A DNA stretch of 64,000 nt from Siphonodentalium dalli (taxonomy: Eukaryota > Mollusca > Scaphopoda > Gadilida > Siphonodentaliidae): positions 59,101,301 to 59,165,300 of the forward strand of contig CP136061.1 in assembly GCA_032622095.1 (NCBI GenBank). The letters are read 5' to 3'. The notes below the pieces were generated by a model. It did no database searches and was not told where the DNA came from. It saw only the letters and a program-made list of their open reading frames with translations. Positions 36,671 to 57,229 of the stretch are shown here, piece by piece (positions within the stretch are counted from its first letter, which is position 1; every line of letters begins with the position of its first letter). The position numbers and the translations under genes were made by a program.

Positions 36671-37815
36671 ATTCGTTGGGAGCAGATGGATGATGATGAA
36701 CCACCACATATTCTCATGTAGACCGTCTTCTCAGTCAACAACAGCTTCGGATATCGGTTGGGATGATGCTGTTTTGGACTGAGTCCCGCCCCGTTGCTCT
36801 TCTATAACAGACTTCAAAAGACGTACTATATGTACATGTACACATGGAGCCTGGGCATTCACTTGAACCTCTGAATGTGATTAATCTGACATGCCTGTGA
36901 TTAATCTGACATGCCTGTGATTATTCTGTCTTCAAAATGATATCATTTACCGTGATAGAAAAAGGCATAGTGATCATACGATTGTTTAATGTATTGTTTA
37001 CATGCCTTTTTTTATAGCTTGACAATTCAAAATTCTCTGGAAAACAAGACTTTGTTTACTTATAGATTTTATTGCTTTGACATTTAACGGACATCTGATA
37101 TATGCATGTTTGATATCATCATGCTTGAGAAAAGCTGCCCTCTATGTTCATATACAAGCAAGATAACTCCCGCCCATTATTCTGGGCATAAAGTCCGTTA
37201 TAGAAGATTAACGGGATGTGACTTGGTCCAAAACAGCAATAACTCAACCGATATCCCAAGCTGTAGTGGACCGAGAAGACTTGATCTAATTCTCATGTAG
37301 GTGTTGTCCTTTGATATTATAGTTATTTGCACATGGTATTATTATTCACTGCCAAAATTGTTATTGCCCTCCAAATCGTAATGTAAGCACTGCACTTCAC
37401 CTCCAAGGATTGTGGGTGTCAATTTAGTGGATTATCTGACTAACAAACCTAAAATAAACATAGGCTGTCTTCCAACATAAAGATATGCCTGGTGGACATT
37501 ATAGACCAGAGCAAACTGGTTTATAAACGCACAATTGTTGCACTTGCATGTAACTCGGTGAAGCTGAAAGAACTGGCATGAATGTCAGTTTGGTTAAAAT
37601 TAGTACTTTACATCTTTGGAAAGCTATTTTGAACAAGGTGATTTTGTTATTAAATGGTTGCATTCAAAGTTCCAGACCTCCAGTTACAACAACTACAAAT
37701 TCAAATATAACACAGTTTTTTGTTTTGTTTTGGTTATATTTGCTAACTTTCATAGAACAAATCCATGTGATGTATAGTAATAAATTTGACCCATTTTAGA
37801 TCTTCAAACCAGGCT
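36671..37815. other. Intergenic DNA with a small tandem repeat
   Basis: A 20-bp unit TGTGATTAATCTGACATGCC is repeated nearly three times at 36876-36935. The rest shows no supportable gene. Confidence 0.5.
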
Positions 37816-38056
37816 TTAACCATATAGCCCTTTCTATACCAAATGGATTCTCCCATTATAATATAATATAATATATTGGAATGGTCTATTATTCATTTGG
37901 AGGGATGTTCATGAAATATAAGCAGCCAACAGATAATAGAAAGTGCAGAAGAAATCCTACAAATTGGTGGGAAATGTTCAGATAATAGGTTGAACTTATT
38001 ATCTGAACATCTAAAGGAACTACTCAATTTAATAGTATTTAGTATAGAAATGGTTA
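37816..38056. mobile_element. TTAA-type MITE, ACTAAATGGATTCTCC family
   Basis: TTAAC at 37816, then CCCTTTCTATACCAAATGG, and the right end AGTATAGAAATGGTTAA at 38053-38056, with the family's GGAGGGATGTTCATGAAAT inside. Confidence 0.65.
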
Positions 38057-38423
38057 AAGTTAATGGAATGCTCCTCTAATTCTATTGCTCAATGAGCCAT
38101 CGTTTAGTGAATGAGAAGGGTGATATTATTTTGATGCAAAGTCTCATTCTCACAAGCTCATATAGTAAGTATGGAAACTTGGAGTGACATTCCATGTTTA
38201 AAATGAGACTGACTTACTCCAGGGTACCATCATAATGCTTAAAGGGAGACTGTACTAATATCCAGCCATCTCCTACTATATTCAACAGAAAATATGTCAC
38301 AAATGAATGAATTTGAGTCGGGGATGAGTGCAAATACACTAATGTACCCTGAACAATGTAAAACAACATGGTAATTATAATGGAATTGAGTATTTAAATG
38401 GCTTGAGTTTTGTACTCATTTTT

Positions 38424-38460
38424 AGTCGAGTTTTTTTCCAAAACTCGACTTATAGTTTGA

Positions 38461-38491
<31 letters not shown>

Positions 38492-39325
38492 GGCGGACGG
38501 GCGGCGTGTTTTGCTTATAACTCAACCGTTTATTGACGGATTAAAAAAAAATTTGTGTGTGAGTACATATCCATGCACGTAAGCTGCAGACAAAAATTCG
38601 GGTTCGTCCGCACATTTATTACAGAGTTATGGCCCTTTGCCATTTTTCACTGATTTTAGGCTCGTTAGCGCAACAACTTCAACAAACATTATCTGATTCG
38701 ATTGAAATTTGGGATATAGGTGTCTCCCAAGAATATCTCGGACGAGTTCGAAAACCGGCCTGGTCCGATAAAATTTGATAGAGTTATGGCCCTTAATTAG
38801 TCATTTTTCACGAATTTCAGCTCGTTAGCGCGATAACTTCAACAAACATTATCCGATTTGATTGAAATTTGGTATATAGGTGTCTCCCAAGAATATCTCG
38901 GTTGAGTTCGAAAACCGGCCAGGTCCGATAAAATTTGATAGAGTTATGGCCCTTAATTAGTCATTTTTCGTGAATTTTTAGCTCGTTAGCGTGATAACTT
39001 CAACAAACGTCCTCCAATTTGTTGCCAAGAATATTTCGGACGAGTTCGAAAACCAGTTATGGCCCTTAATTAGTCATTTTTCGTGAATTTTTAGCTCGTT
39101 AGCGTGATAACTTCAACAAACGTCCTCCAATTTGTTGCCAAGAATATTTCGGACGAGTTCGAAAACCAGCCTGCCCCGATAAAATTTGATAGAGTTATGG
39201 CCCTTAATTAGTCATTTTTCGATTTTACCTATTAGTCTACCGATACTGATGCACACCAATTGGCGGTAGCCACCGGCGGTAAGCCACCGAAAACGAGACA
39301 CAGCATCTCTGATGCCACCTCTTGT
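38424..39325 (+). mobile_element. Hairpin-headed tandem-repeat element, copy 2
   Basis: Same AGTCGAG hairpin head, same 162-bp-type units and same tail (GCCACCGGCGGTAAGCCACC, CACCTCTTGT) as 4993-6031. Just after the head lies a run of 29 G (38462-38490). A duplicated segment (CCTCCAATTTGTTGCCAAGA) near 39010 and 39123 shows recent internal tandem duplication. Confidence 0.75.
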
Positions 39326-39861
39326 CATTATAATTATCAGGTTGTTATATTGGTATGTGGTTCTTAGTATACATAAGTGTATATAACTCTCATTCTTTAC
39401 TCATTAATTCTTTTAATATTGGATATTTTCTGTTTGGGGGGGGTGGGAAATGTCTAAGTCTGACCAACCGGCCGATCGATTCATTTTTTTCTCTTCAGCC
39501 TAAAGAGGCCAAAGTGCGGATTTCAGGGTTTTTTTTTCGTCCGCCAATTTTCAAACGCTTTTCGCCTCCGGAGGCGGAAATGTCATGGCTGGACTTAGGT
39601 ACAGTTTCCCTTTTAATAGTATTCAGTTACTCTGTGAGATTTTACTATTGAGACAGCACCAATTTATCCTACTGCCAGGGAGTGTGCATGTAACAGTTCA
39701 AAAGGATTTCATTTCCCGGTACCATAAATTTCATTCCACTCACATCATATAAAGCAATGGTTCATCAGGGTTTATCATGGAGTATTTGGAAGGGGGGGGG
39801 GGGTAAAATCAACAAAAGTACAGTAAAAGAGGAGTCCAGGGAGAATTTCAGACAATACTCA

Positions 39862-40171
39862 ATATATTAAATGGATCAGTGATAAATTTTTACATAGGAT
39901 TGATCTATTATTAATTTGGAGGGGTGTTCAGGATATTAAAATGAGGATACGACATGATGACGAAAACGTAATGCAGGTGCTGAGGAATCATTTTCTTTGG
40001 TGGAAAATGTTCAGATAATAAGTTCAACAAACCTATTTGTTGAACTGATTATCTGAACATTTCCAAAGGTAACTACTCGTCATTGAGTTTATAATAAGTT
40101 TGTTGAACTTATTATCTAAACATTTCCTAAGGGAACTACTCGTCAATGAGTATTTAATATAGAAACTGTTA
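39862..40171. mobile_element. ACTAAATGGATTCTCC-family MITE with duplicated right arm
   Basis: TTAAATGGATCAGTG at the left, then GGAGGGGTGTTCAGG. The right-arm block (TTGAACTTATTATCTAAACA ... CTCGTCAATGAG) occurs twice, ending ATTTAATATAGAAACTG. Confidence 0.55.
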
Positions 40172-40241
40172 GTTATATTCTAAAATATTCAAAATTCCAT
40201 GAGAGAAACTCTCTCCTGCCCTTCTATTGAATTATACAAAT

Positions 40242-40514
40242 TACAGTAATTTAGCAGTTTTCCCTTTTGGGGGGGGGGGGGGGGGGCCCCACACTGTTTA
40301 TTCTGCTCCAAATAAGCCCTGTAGTAACCATTTAACAACTGTATATTCGTTGATGGGCAATAAAGTAATGGCCTAAGTAATCGACTTGTTGCCATTCGTC
40401 GGAAAGCTCTCACTGAGAGCTTTCCGATGAATGGCAACAAGCCATATTTCTGACTCAATCCTGAAAAGTTACCCATAATTCTGCTGTGAGCCGATTACTT
40501 AGGGCATTACTGTA
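40242..40514. mobile_element. CAGTAATGC-ended MITE, disrupted
   Basis: The palindromic right half (GAGAGCTTTCCGATGAATGG to GGGCATTACTGTA) is intact. The left half is replaced by other sequence with a 19-G run at 40268-40286. Confidence 0.55.
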
Positions 40515-40734
40515 ACTTAAACTAGCAATGAGAGATTTCTTCATTAAAGGTTGAAAATTGGTTACTGTCTCATCTTTTGATAAGTCACCTCATACCTCAC
40601 ATTAGTCTCTAAGTTTCCTTCGAGGTAAACCAGCATGTGAAATAGATTAGGATAATGCTGTTTTATGTCCCGTGTATAGATCTTTCTATACAAGACATTA
40701 CTCCCAGATTCTGAGGCGGGATTTTTTTATCACT

Positions 40735-41079
40735 TTATCAATTACTATTTCTTCGGCTTTGTGGGTTGAAATATTAGATTTGAGTAGAGGAACCCACCGA
40801 TCAAAGCTCAGAGTTATGATTTTGAGTTTTGAAATCTTAATTTTCACCATCTTGAATATAAATATTCGATGAATCCCGACCGACATAGTCTCAATAACAA
40901 ATTGCGTTGAACGAAATATTGACATAATTATAACACTTTTGGGCATTTTTATATTAAAGTTGACAGTGGTTAGCATTATTTTTAGGCAATTAATAGATTC
41001 TGATAACTGAAGTGGCATTTAAAGAAATGTTGTTGGAATCTGATAATATGGGGACCATCAATTAGGATTGTGTACCTTT
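40735..41079 (+). mobile_element. GGTACTCAATCC-family element (5' end lost)
   Basis: It shares TTTCTTCGGCTTTGTGGGTT, GGTTAGCATTATTTTTAGGC and the end GGATTGTGTACCTTTA with the better-preserved copy at 57553-58016. Confidence 0.55.
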
Positions 41080-41479
41080 AATTTGGTTTTATTATGGAAC
41101 AGTTTTGTGCAATTGAATTGTGTCCTAAAGATCTTATTTTATCATATTTGACTGTTGAGAATTTTGTTCTTTTAACTTTTGGTTTTCATTTCACCTTTTC
41201 ACAGATTATCATTTCATTTTATTTAAATGTGGCCGAATTTCTTTCCCCCTTTAAAGTGACATAATTTGTCAAGCCAAAAATATATAATATATTTGGAACA
41301 TTATATACCACATCCAAGAGGGATGTTCAAAATGGTATAGTTGCCGTTAAGAAAGATTAAAATCTACAAGAAAGTGTGATACAATGATAGTTTCATAATT
41401 AATACTTCATGTACTTTGTTGTGTGCACAGAAGAATGATCCTTTTGTCTAACGCATGAGGAAAAAGGAATAAACGCTCT

Positions 41480-41750
41480 TTAACCCTTTCTTATCTAAAT
41501 GGATTCTCCCACCCAGTTATAAAATTATATATTATGATCTATTATTCATTTAGAGGGGTGTTCAGGAAAAATGAACAGATGACAGATGTTGGAAAAGGTA
41601 ATACAAGTGCAGAAGAATTCCTATTCATTAGAGGGAAATATTTTGGATATTAAGGTTAACAAACATCTGTTTGTCGAACTTATTATCTGAACATTTCCAA
41701 ACAAAAGGATCAACTTGTCAAATAAGTATTTTAATATTCAGTATTGGAGC
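41480..41750. mobile_element. TTAA-type MITE, ACTAAATGGATTCTCC family
   Basis: TTAACCCTTTCTTATCTAAA at the left. The inner GAGGGGTGTTCAGGA and TTATCTGAACATTTCC match the other copies. The right end is degenerate near AAGTATTTTAATATTCAGT. Confidence 0.55.
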
Positions 41751-41767
41751 ACCTATATGACATCTTT

Positions 41768-43135
41768 ACAAGCCTCCAAATAGTGTGTCTGTCATTGCAG
41801 AATGAGGTCCTCAGAGGGTGAATTTAGTGATGCTATCCCGCACAACAGGCTGCATCACAAAATTCATCCACTGGGGACCTCATTCTTCTTAGGCCTCATC
41901 TTCTGGGAAGTATCAATAGTCTCAAATTAACATTATTAGTCGAGTTTTTCAAAAACTCGACTTATGGTTTGACGCTTGGTGGGCGGACCTAAAGAATGCC
42001 TTATAACTTTGACATTTGTGAACGGATTCAAAAACTTTTTCGTATGGCAGTTGCTCCCAATGACTATTTACTGCCTGTAGAAAATGGGTCACGTCCGAAC
42101 TTTTTTTACAAGAGTTATCCATCTTAGATGGTTTTTAGTTAAGTTTTTCACTGATAGCGCGATAACTCACGCAAATATTAACCAATTTCAACAATATTTG
42201 GTGTATGAGACTCTTGCAACAATATCTCGGACCAGTTCGAAAACCAGGATTGTCTGAATTTTTTTTCCGGAGTTATGGGTCTTAGTTTGTCTATTTTTAG
42301 CAATTTTATCACCGTTAGCGCGATAACTCGATGAGATATTAACCGATTTCAACAATATTTGGCATATGAGTCTCCTGCAACAATATCTCGGACGAGTTCG
42401 AAAACCAAGTTTGTCCGATTTTTGTTCGCGGAGTTATGGGTCTTAGTTTGTCTATTTTTAGCAATTTTATCACCTTTAGCGCGATTACTCGATGAAATAT
42501 TAACCGATTTTAACAATATTTGGTATATGAGTCTCCTGCAACAATATCTCGGACGAGTTCGAAAATCAGATTTGTCCGAATTTTTTTCGCGGAGTTATGG
42601 GTCTTAGTTTGTCTATTTTATCACCGTTAGTGCGATAACTCAATGAAATATTAACGGATTCAATTGATATTTGGTATATAGGTCTATTGCAATAATATAC
42701 CACCGTCCAACTTTTTTTCCCGGAGTTGTGCACCTTATTGGCAGAAGTTTGGTTCGATGCCTAAAAACTTGACAAAAGCATCTTAGATGCGTACCCCTTG
42801 TTTTTAGTTACTTTTTCCCTTCTGGGAATTTTATATCCCCTAATTTGTATAAGATAAAATGCATAATCGAGGTGACTAACGGGTGAATATCACCAACTTC
42901 CAACTGGGGAACTTCAATCTGATCCTAAGTCTCCCATAGCAGATGAGGCCTAAGCGTAATGAGGTCCAAAGAGGGTGAATTTTTTCATGCTAGCCTGCCA
43001 TGCGGCATAGCATCACTAAATTCACCCTCAGGTGACCTCATTCTGCAAATGACAGACACACCCTTTGTGATGCTAGCCCGTCGTGTGCGGTAGCATCACT
43101 AAATTCACCATCAGACATACTATTTGCAGACTTGC
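41768..43135. mobile_element. GAGGTCCCCAGAGG-family MITE interrupted by a tandem-repeat element
   Basis: The outer ends AAGCCTCCAAATAGTGTGTC and ATACTATTTGCAGACTTGC are inverted. Between them the element is split at about 41937 and 42802 by the AGTCGAG-headed element. The copy at 45425-45660, read on the - strand, runs through the same point without the insertion. Confidence 0.65.
41938..42801 (+). mobile_element. Hairpin-headed tandem-repeat element, copy 3 (diverged subfamily)
   Basis: Head AGTCGAGTTTTTCAAAAACT and CGACTTATGG. The units contain ATCTCGGACGAGTTCGAAAA, CGGAGTTATGGGTCTTAG and TTAGCGCGATAACTCGATG. The tail is GATGCGTACCCCTTGTT. Same layout as 4993 and 38424 but clearly diverged in sequence. 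Confidence 0.7.
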
Positions 43136-43427
43136 ATCTTTGTGAATGAAACATAACTGTATAACTGGTGGTTCATTAGTTTCTGTTTTTTTATTAAATT
43201 ATATCATGTTGGCTGTTAATTCCGAATGCCTTTCTGTGTTAATTGTATGATAATGTTAGAATGGCTTGTACACTGTATGGTTTTGATATAATTTTCGATT
43301 AAAATGATAAGTATGTATGAATGTCATAATTTTATGCTTTGTTGGCGAACTATTTGCCTCAATGAATTCGCACTTTTTAAGTGAAAATAAATTTTGGTAA
43401 ACCGTGAATATGTGTTGTCCATTTGTT

Positions 43428-44939
43428 AGCTCAACTTTACTTTATAAAGTTTGAGCTTTGCTGTGGGTTGGCGTCCATTATCCATGTTTGCGTCCATCTG
43501 TCCATCAACAATTTCCTTTGGCTCACCCTGCAGGCCACATCCCTCATCCGATCATCACCAAACTTCATATTCATCTTCGGGGTGACCGCTAGATGGGAGC
43601 CATCGATTTTTCCCAAAATGCGTTAAAAAACATGGCCGCCAGTAGCCATTTTGGATTTCAAATTTGAATCCATTGCCACACCCTGCAGCACGCATTTATT
43701 GGAGAAATGTTTTGAAAATTTACAGGCATATTTAGGATCACCTCCAGACGGGAGCTATCAAATTTTAGCTATTTTCAATAAACAAAAAACATGGCCTCCG
43801 GCAGCCATCTTGAATTTTACTCTTTGCATGACTAAATCATTTGGCACATCCTACAGACCACATCCCTCTCATCTAATCGCCACCAAACTTCATATGGATC
43901 TTCAGGGTGACCTCTAGATGGGAGCCATCTTTCATTTCAATCCATCGGCACACCCTGCAGCCCGCAAATATCTAAGCAATGTTTTGTAAACTTACAGGCA
44001 TGATTAGGATCACCTCTAGATGAGAGCTATCAAATTTGAACCATTTTTGATTAAAAACATGGCCGCCGACAGCCATTTTACTCTTTGCATTTTGTTTGGA
44101 ACACCCTACAGTCCATATCCCTCGTCCGATCATCACCAAACTTTATATGCATCTTCAGGGTGAACTCTAGATGGGAGCCAACAATGTTATCCGAATTTCG
44201 TTAAAAAACATGGCTGCCAGCGGCCATCTTGGACTTTACTCTTTGCATGACTAAATTTTTCGGCACAACCTGCATGCCACATCCTTCATCCGATCGTCAC
44301 CAAACTTCATAAGGATCTTCGGGGTGAGCTCTAGATGGAGCCAACAATGTTTTCCGGAATTTGTTAAAAAACATGGCTGCCAGTGACCATCTTGGATTTT
44401 ACTCTATGCATGACTAAATCCTTTGACACAACCTACAGGCCTTATCCAATCGTCACCAAACTGCATAAGGATCTTCAGGGTGACCTTTCCTATTTTCCGA
44501 ATCTCCTTTAAAAACATGGTCACAAGAGGCTATCTTGGACCATCTTTGGGGTGAAGGAGATCACTCGATCTTTTCGATCATCCCGGCTGCTTCGCGCCCA
44601 AACACTCTCCTATCCTATGCCATCTTGGATTTTACTCTTTTCATGACTAAAATCCTCTGGCACATCTTTCATCCTTCATACAAACTTCATATGGGTTCTT
44701 TGGTGTGACCTCTAGATGGAAGATGTCCACTTCTTCTGAAATTTGTTTCAAAACATGGGCGCCTGGACTCTGGAGCCATTTTGGATTTCACATTTTAATC
44801 CATCGACACACCATGCAGCCCACATTTAGTGGAGAAATGTTCACAATACAGTCCATTTACTGAATCTTTTTTACTTTCCTTCTTTATCGTTCTATTAAGT
44901 GCTCAGCATAACATTATTAACGCCTCCCAAAGTTGAGCT
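43428..44939. mobile_element. AGCTCAACTTT-ended tandem-repeat element
   Basis: The left end AGCTCAACTTTACTTTATAA forms a small hairpin with AAAGTTTGAGCT, and its first 11 bp are inverted at the right end, AAAGTTGAGCT. The body is a degenerate tandem array (period near 165 bp in its better-kept part) marked by CATCACCAAACTTCATAT, CAGGGTGACCTCTAGATGG and AACATGGCCGCCA. No coding capacity is maintained. A different GC-rich piece (GGCTGCTTCGCGCCC) interrupts it near 44590. Confidence 0.65.
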
Positions 44940-45424
44940 ACAGTTTCATTGACACTTTCATTTATTAACTTATTTATCTAACAACATACCCCATCCCCTC
45001 ACAACCACTGCCACCAAGATCAAGATTGAGGGACTCAAGTTGATCAATAAGCTTACGTTGTCAAAAGTTATCCTAAAATGCCAAAGCTAGTTAACATTAT
45101 CACTAAACCAGAGCACAGGCCACTGGGGAAATTTACTAAAATATCAATATAAACTATACCAGTGACAATCTATATTGGTATTTTAGTAATTTTACCCAGA
45201 GGCCTGTGAACCAGCGGCAACTTGAAAACTTGAGTCGACTTGAATTTGTCAAATGACCATTCAAGGCCTGAAATTTCACCCTTGCTGAACTCATAAATTA
45301 TATACCGACTGCATTCTACCATAAATAATTTATGGTAAACATTGAATACACGTGAGAACTATCGAGAATTATCCTTGAATTTTTGAATTGATAGCCTTGC
45401 CAAAAACTTTGAAATTTGTGCGGA

Positions 45425-45660
45425 AGACTTTGGATCAGATTAAAGTCGTTTCCCAGTTGAAATTGGTGATGTTCACCCATTAGTCACCTCAATTATGTAT
45501 TTTATCTTCTGCAAATTAGGGAATATAGAAACTGAACAGAGGAGAAAAGGTAACTTAACAAAATTTAATGTTAATTTGAGACTAGATACTTCCCAAAAGA
45601 TGAGGCCTAAATAGAATGATGTCCACAGAGGGTGAATATTAGTGATGCCATGAATCTCTA
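45425..45660 (-). mobile_element. GAGGTCCCCAGAGG-family MITE, uninterrupted partial copy
   Basis: On the - strand it reads GATGAGGCCT-like text, GAGACTATTGATACTTCCC-like text, TTAACATTAAATTTTG and TCCCTAATTTGCAGAAG, collinear with both sides of the insertion at 41937/42802. Confidence 0.6.
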
Positions 45661-45705
45661 CTCTGACTAGGTCCGTGTGCGTAACCAGAGTAGAGATTCA
45701 TGGCA
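45640..45705. repeat. Short hairpin
   Basis: ATGCCATGAATCTCTACTCT is matched by AGAGTAGAGATTCATGGCAT across a loop of about 20 bases. The arms are perfect. It lies at the edge of the preceding MITE copy. Confidence 0.6.
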
Positions 45706-46118
45706 TGATATAATTCTGTTCTGCCCCTATATCTCGGGAGGTTATTTTTGAAGATATTTTATGGTGATACACCAGCTTGGGTATATGCCGTATATCCAAA
45801 GTGTTCAGTCCACTGCTACCTACCATGACATGGTGCTTTTTAGACTCTTGCTATAACGAACGTGTTACATTTTAGCTGAAGCACCATTTTATCAGACCAT
45901 AATTTCCTTTGGTGTGCATGGTGATAGCATGACACATCTTATTGTGATGTACCTGTGGGTAGTGATAGGGCAGTATAATTATGTTAGAAACGATTTCCAC
46001 ATGTCTGTCGAGTTTTGCCATAAGTCTCACTTTGAACGGGTTGCATATTTTTAATTTGCGAAACAGGGTGTCATTTTCTGTGGTGATAATTGGCATATAG
46101 GAAATATATCCATTATTA

Positions 46119-46552
46119 AAAGGTACTCAATCCGATTCGATAGTCCCCATATCATCAGATTCCAACAACAACAAAAACAACAACACCATTTTTTTAAATG
46201 CCGCTTCAGCTATCAGAATCGATTAATTGCCCAAAAATAATGCTAACCACAGTCAACTATAGTATAAAATTGTCCAAAACCTGTTATTTATCAACATTTT
46301 GTTGAATTTTGCCAGTTTGTCAAATATCTGACACAAAAAAGCCAATTTATTTTAGATTTATCCATCTTCATCCGAAATTTGGTCCGAGACCGTCTTCTCG
46401 TCAACTGTTTACTGGGCCACTATAATCATCAGTGGTGAAAAATAATAGACTTCAAAAATCAATATCTGTTCACTCTGAGCTTTGATGGATGGTTCATCGA
46501 CACGAATTAAATATTTTTTTACCCCGAAGCCAATGAAATAGTAATTTGCCGG
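46119..46552 (-). mobile_element. GGTACTCAATCC-family element, one end lost
   Basis: It begins AAAGGTACTCAATCCGATTC and, read on the - strand, carries TTTCATTGGCTTCGGGGT-like and TCAGAGTGAACAGATATTG-like text shared with 57553-58016. The second terminus is absent past about 46552. Confidence 0.6.
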
Positions 46553-47062
46553 GGCATGTTTGGGTGTATTTATGGCAACGTTGGTCGTGTTGACACTGGC
46601 TTGAAACGTTTCCATCCCTCACTCACATGCGTTCCCAGCGGGACAACATGGAATCAAAACTCAGGGCAAAAATAACAATTTGTAAACGTCTTAAATCTTT
46701 CCCAAAAACAAGACATCCGATAAACGAACAGCAATGTTTCCGCCATCGAAAGTCGTTCCATATAATTCACATGCGACCAAATACAATTCCAAATTGTCTC
46801 GTCCCCAACTTTGGCTTAAATTTTCAACCATGCCCGACACAAAATTAGTTGGAACTTCCAACTTATTCTGATATTCGAACAAGAAATTGTTGTTTTTCGA
46901 CCAAAAGTATAATATACCCATTATATAGGTCAATTGTTTTTACTGAAATGGTCAAAGGAATTCCTCGGACTTGGAAATCTAGTTCAAGGGTGGGGATGCA
47001 GTTTGGAAAGGTGGCCACGGCCCATGCCCCCAACGGATACCCTCTATAGCCACGACCCTGCT

Positions 47063-47490
47063 GATTAGCTACCGATCGAATACTGCACCCTCTCGAGCAA
47101 TGCACACCTCGAACACTGCACCCACTCGAACACTGCACCCCCTCGAGCAATGCACACCTCGAACACTGCACCCACTCGAGCAATGCACACCTCGAACACT
47201 GCACTAACTCGAATACACCCCCCCCCCAAACACTGTACCCATCGAACACTGTACCCCCTCGAGCAATGCACCCCCTCTAACACTGCACCCCCTTGAACAC
47301 TGCACCCCATCGAACACTGCACCCCCTCGAGCAATGCACACCTCGAGCACTACACCCTCGAACATGCAACCCCTCGACCACTGTACCCCCTCGGCCACTG
47401 CACCATACGAACACTTCACCCCATCGAATACTGCACCCCCCCCCCCTCGAAAACTGCACCACCCTCGAACACTGCACCCCTCGCACCCCT
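47063..47490. repeat. 16-bp minisatellite
   Basis: More than 20 units of a CTCGAACACTGCACCC-type repeat, with variants CTCGAGCAATGCACAC and CCCATCGAACACTG. The unit is not a multiple of three and lacks stops on the - strand, so several Cys/Gly/Val-rich frames are open there. These are by-products. Confidence 0.85.
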
Positions 47491-47639
47491 AAAAAATACT
47501 TGACTTATAGTTTAAAAAAAAAAAAAAATGTCACATGCATACAGATACTAGTTAGCAAATCAGCATATCAGAAGAATTTCTGGTCTGAAATTTCCAACTA
47601 ATGGTGTTTCAGGCATGAAATTTCAAACTGTGTCCCCCA

Positions 47640-48488
47640 CCAAGTCGCCACCTCCTTGCTCTCGTGTATAGCCCAGAGTCGTGCTCACCAGATGCTAAAC
47701 TATCTTAGTTGTCGGAAGTGATGAACCATTCTTAGGGTAGACGAATACAACTGAGGAAAACATTCTCAGAAAAGGCTTTAATACCAATAATTAGATATCA
47801 CAGATAGAATAATTCCGCCATATGACTGGCGTATATACATGTATGTAGCATTTTAATACCCGTAAATGAATCTATATATGTCTTGGTCAGAGCCGTGATG
47901 AGACGCCGCGTGTTAAAACATTTGTTGTGTAAACATTACTGTTACAGAGCCATCAATTTTATCAACAAACAGTTGAACAAATTATGATTAAATCACGAAT
48001 GTCTACATTACACAAGGTGAGTGCAATGAACAAACATCCAGATTTTTAATTTAAACATCTCATTTGCAAATTTCAATTACATTTGGCGATGCATCTTGAT
48101 AAAATGACTTTCACTGTAACAGAAATGTTTACATTTCGTCACCGGAGAGTTAGAAATACTAGAACTAAGAACAAATCTAGTTCCAAGGTTATTCTTAGTG
48201 ATAATGGTTTTACAAACATTTTTGTTTTTTCAAATTTACCCATTACGAGTGCATCATGTCCCTTTAACCGGTGATGTATAGACCACTCAGATGATGCCTC
48301 TCTGTCAATATCCAATCATGTACACTTATTTGACCAGGGCAAATCTTTTAAAAATATTACTGTTGAAAATAAAACATTGAAAGCATATAAAAATACACTC
48401 AGAAAAAGTTTCCGTAAACGTTCAAAATGTGTCTTTATCGCTTATAATGCCAAAACCAAACATCAATTCACATCTGTAGCCTCATACT
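47640..48488. other. Region downstream of the membrane protein gene
   Basis: Presumed 3' UTR and intergenic sequence between the minisatellite and the stop codon at 48489. No AATAAA was found on the - strand close by. ATTAAA (complement of TTTAAT near 48043) is a possible weaker signal. Confidence 0.35.
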
Positions 48489-57211
<8,723 letters not shown>

Positions 57212-57229
57212 TTCTCAACCTTCTGTGGA

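Noticed and set aside
37106-37300. 64-codon frame with C-P-L-C motif
   Set aside because: Too short, with no splice sites or second Cys/His pair; probably chance.
38424-39325. The 38-39 kb repeat array as a CRISPR array
   Set aside because: Units are about 162 bp, contiguous and without spacers, in a eukaryotic genome.
47065-47486. Cys/Gly/Val-rich - strand frames
   Set aside because: They are reading frames of the 16-bp minisatellite, open in all phases by lack of stops in the unit.
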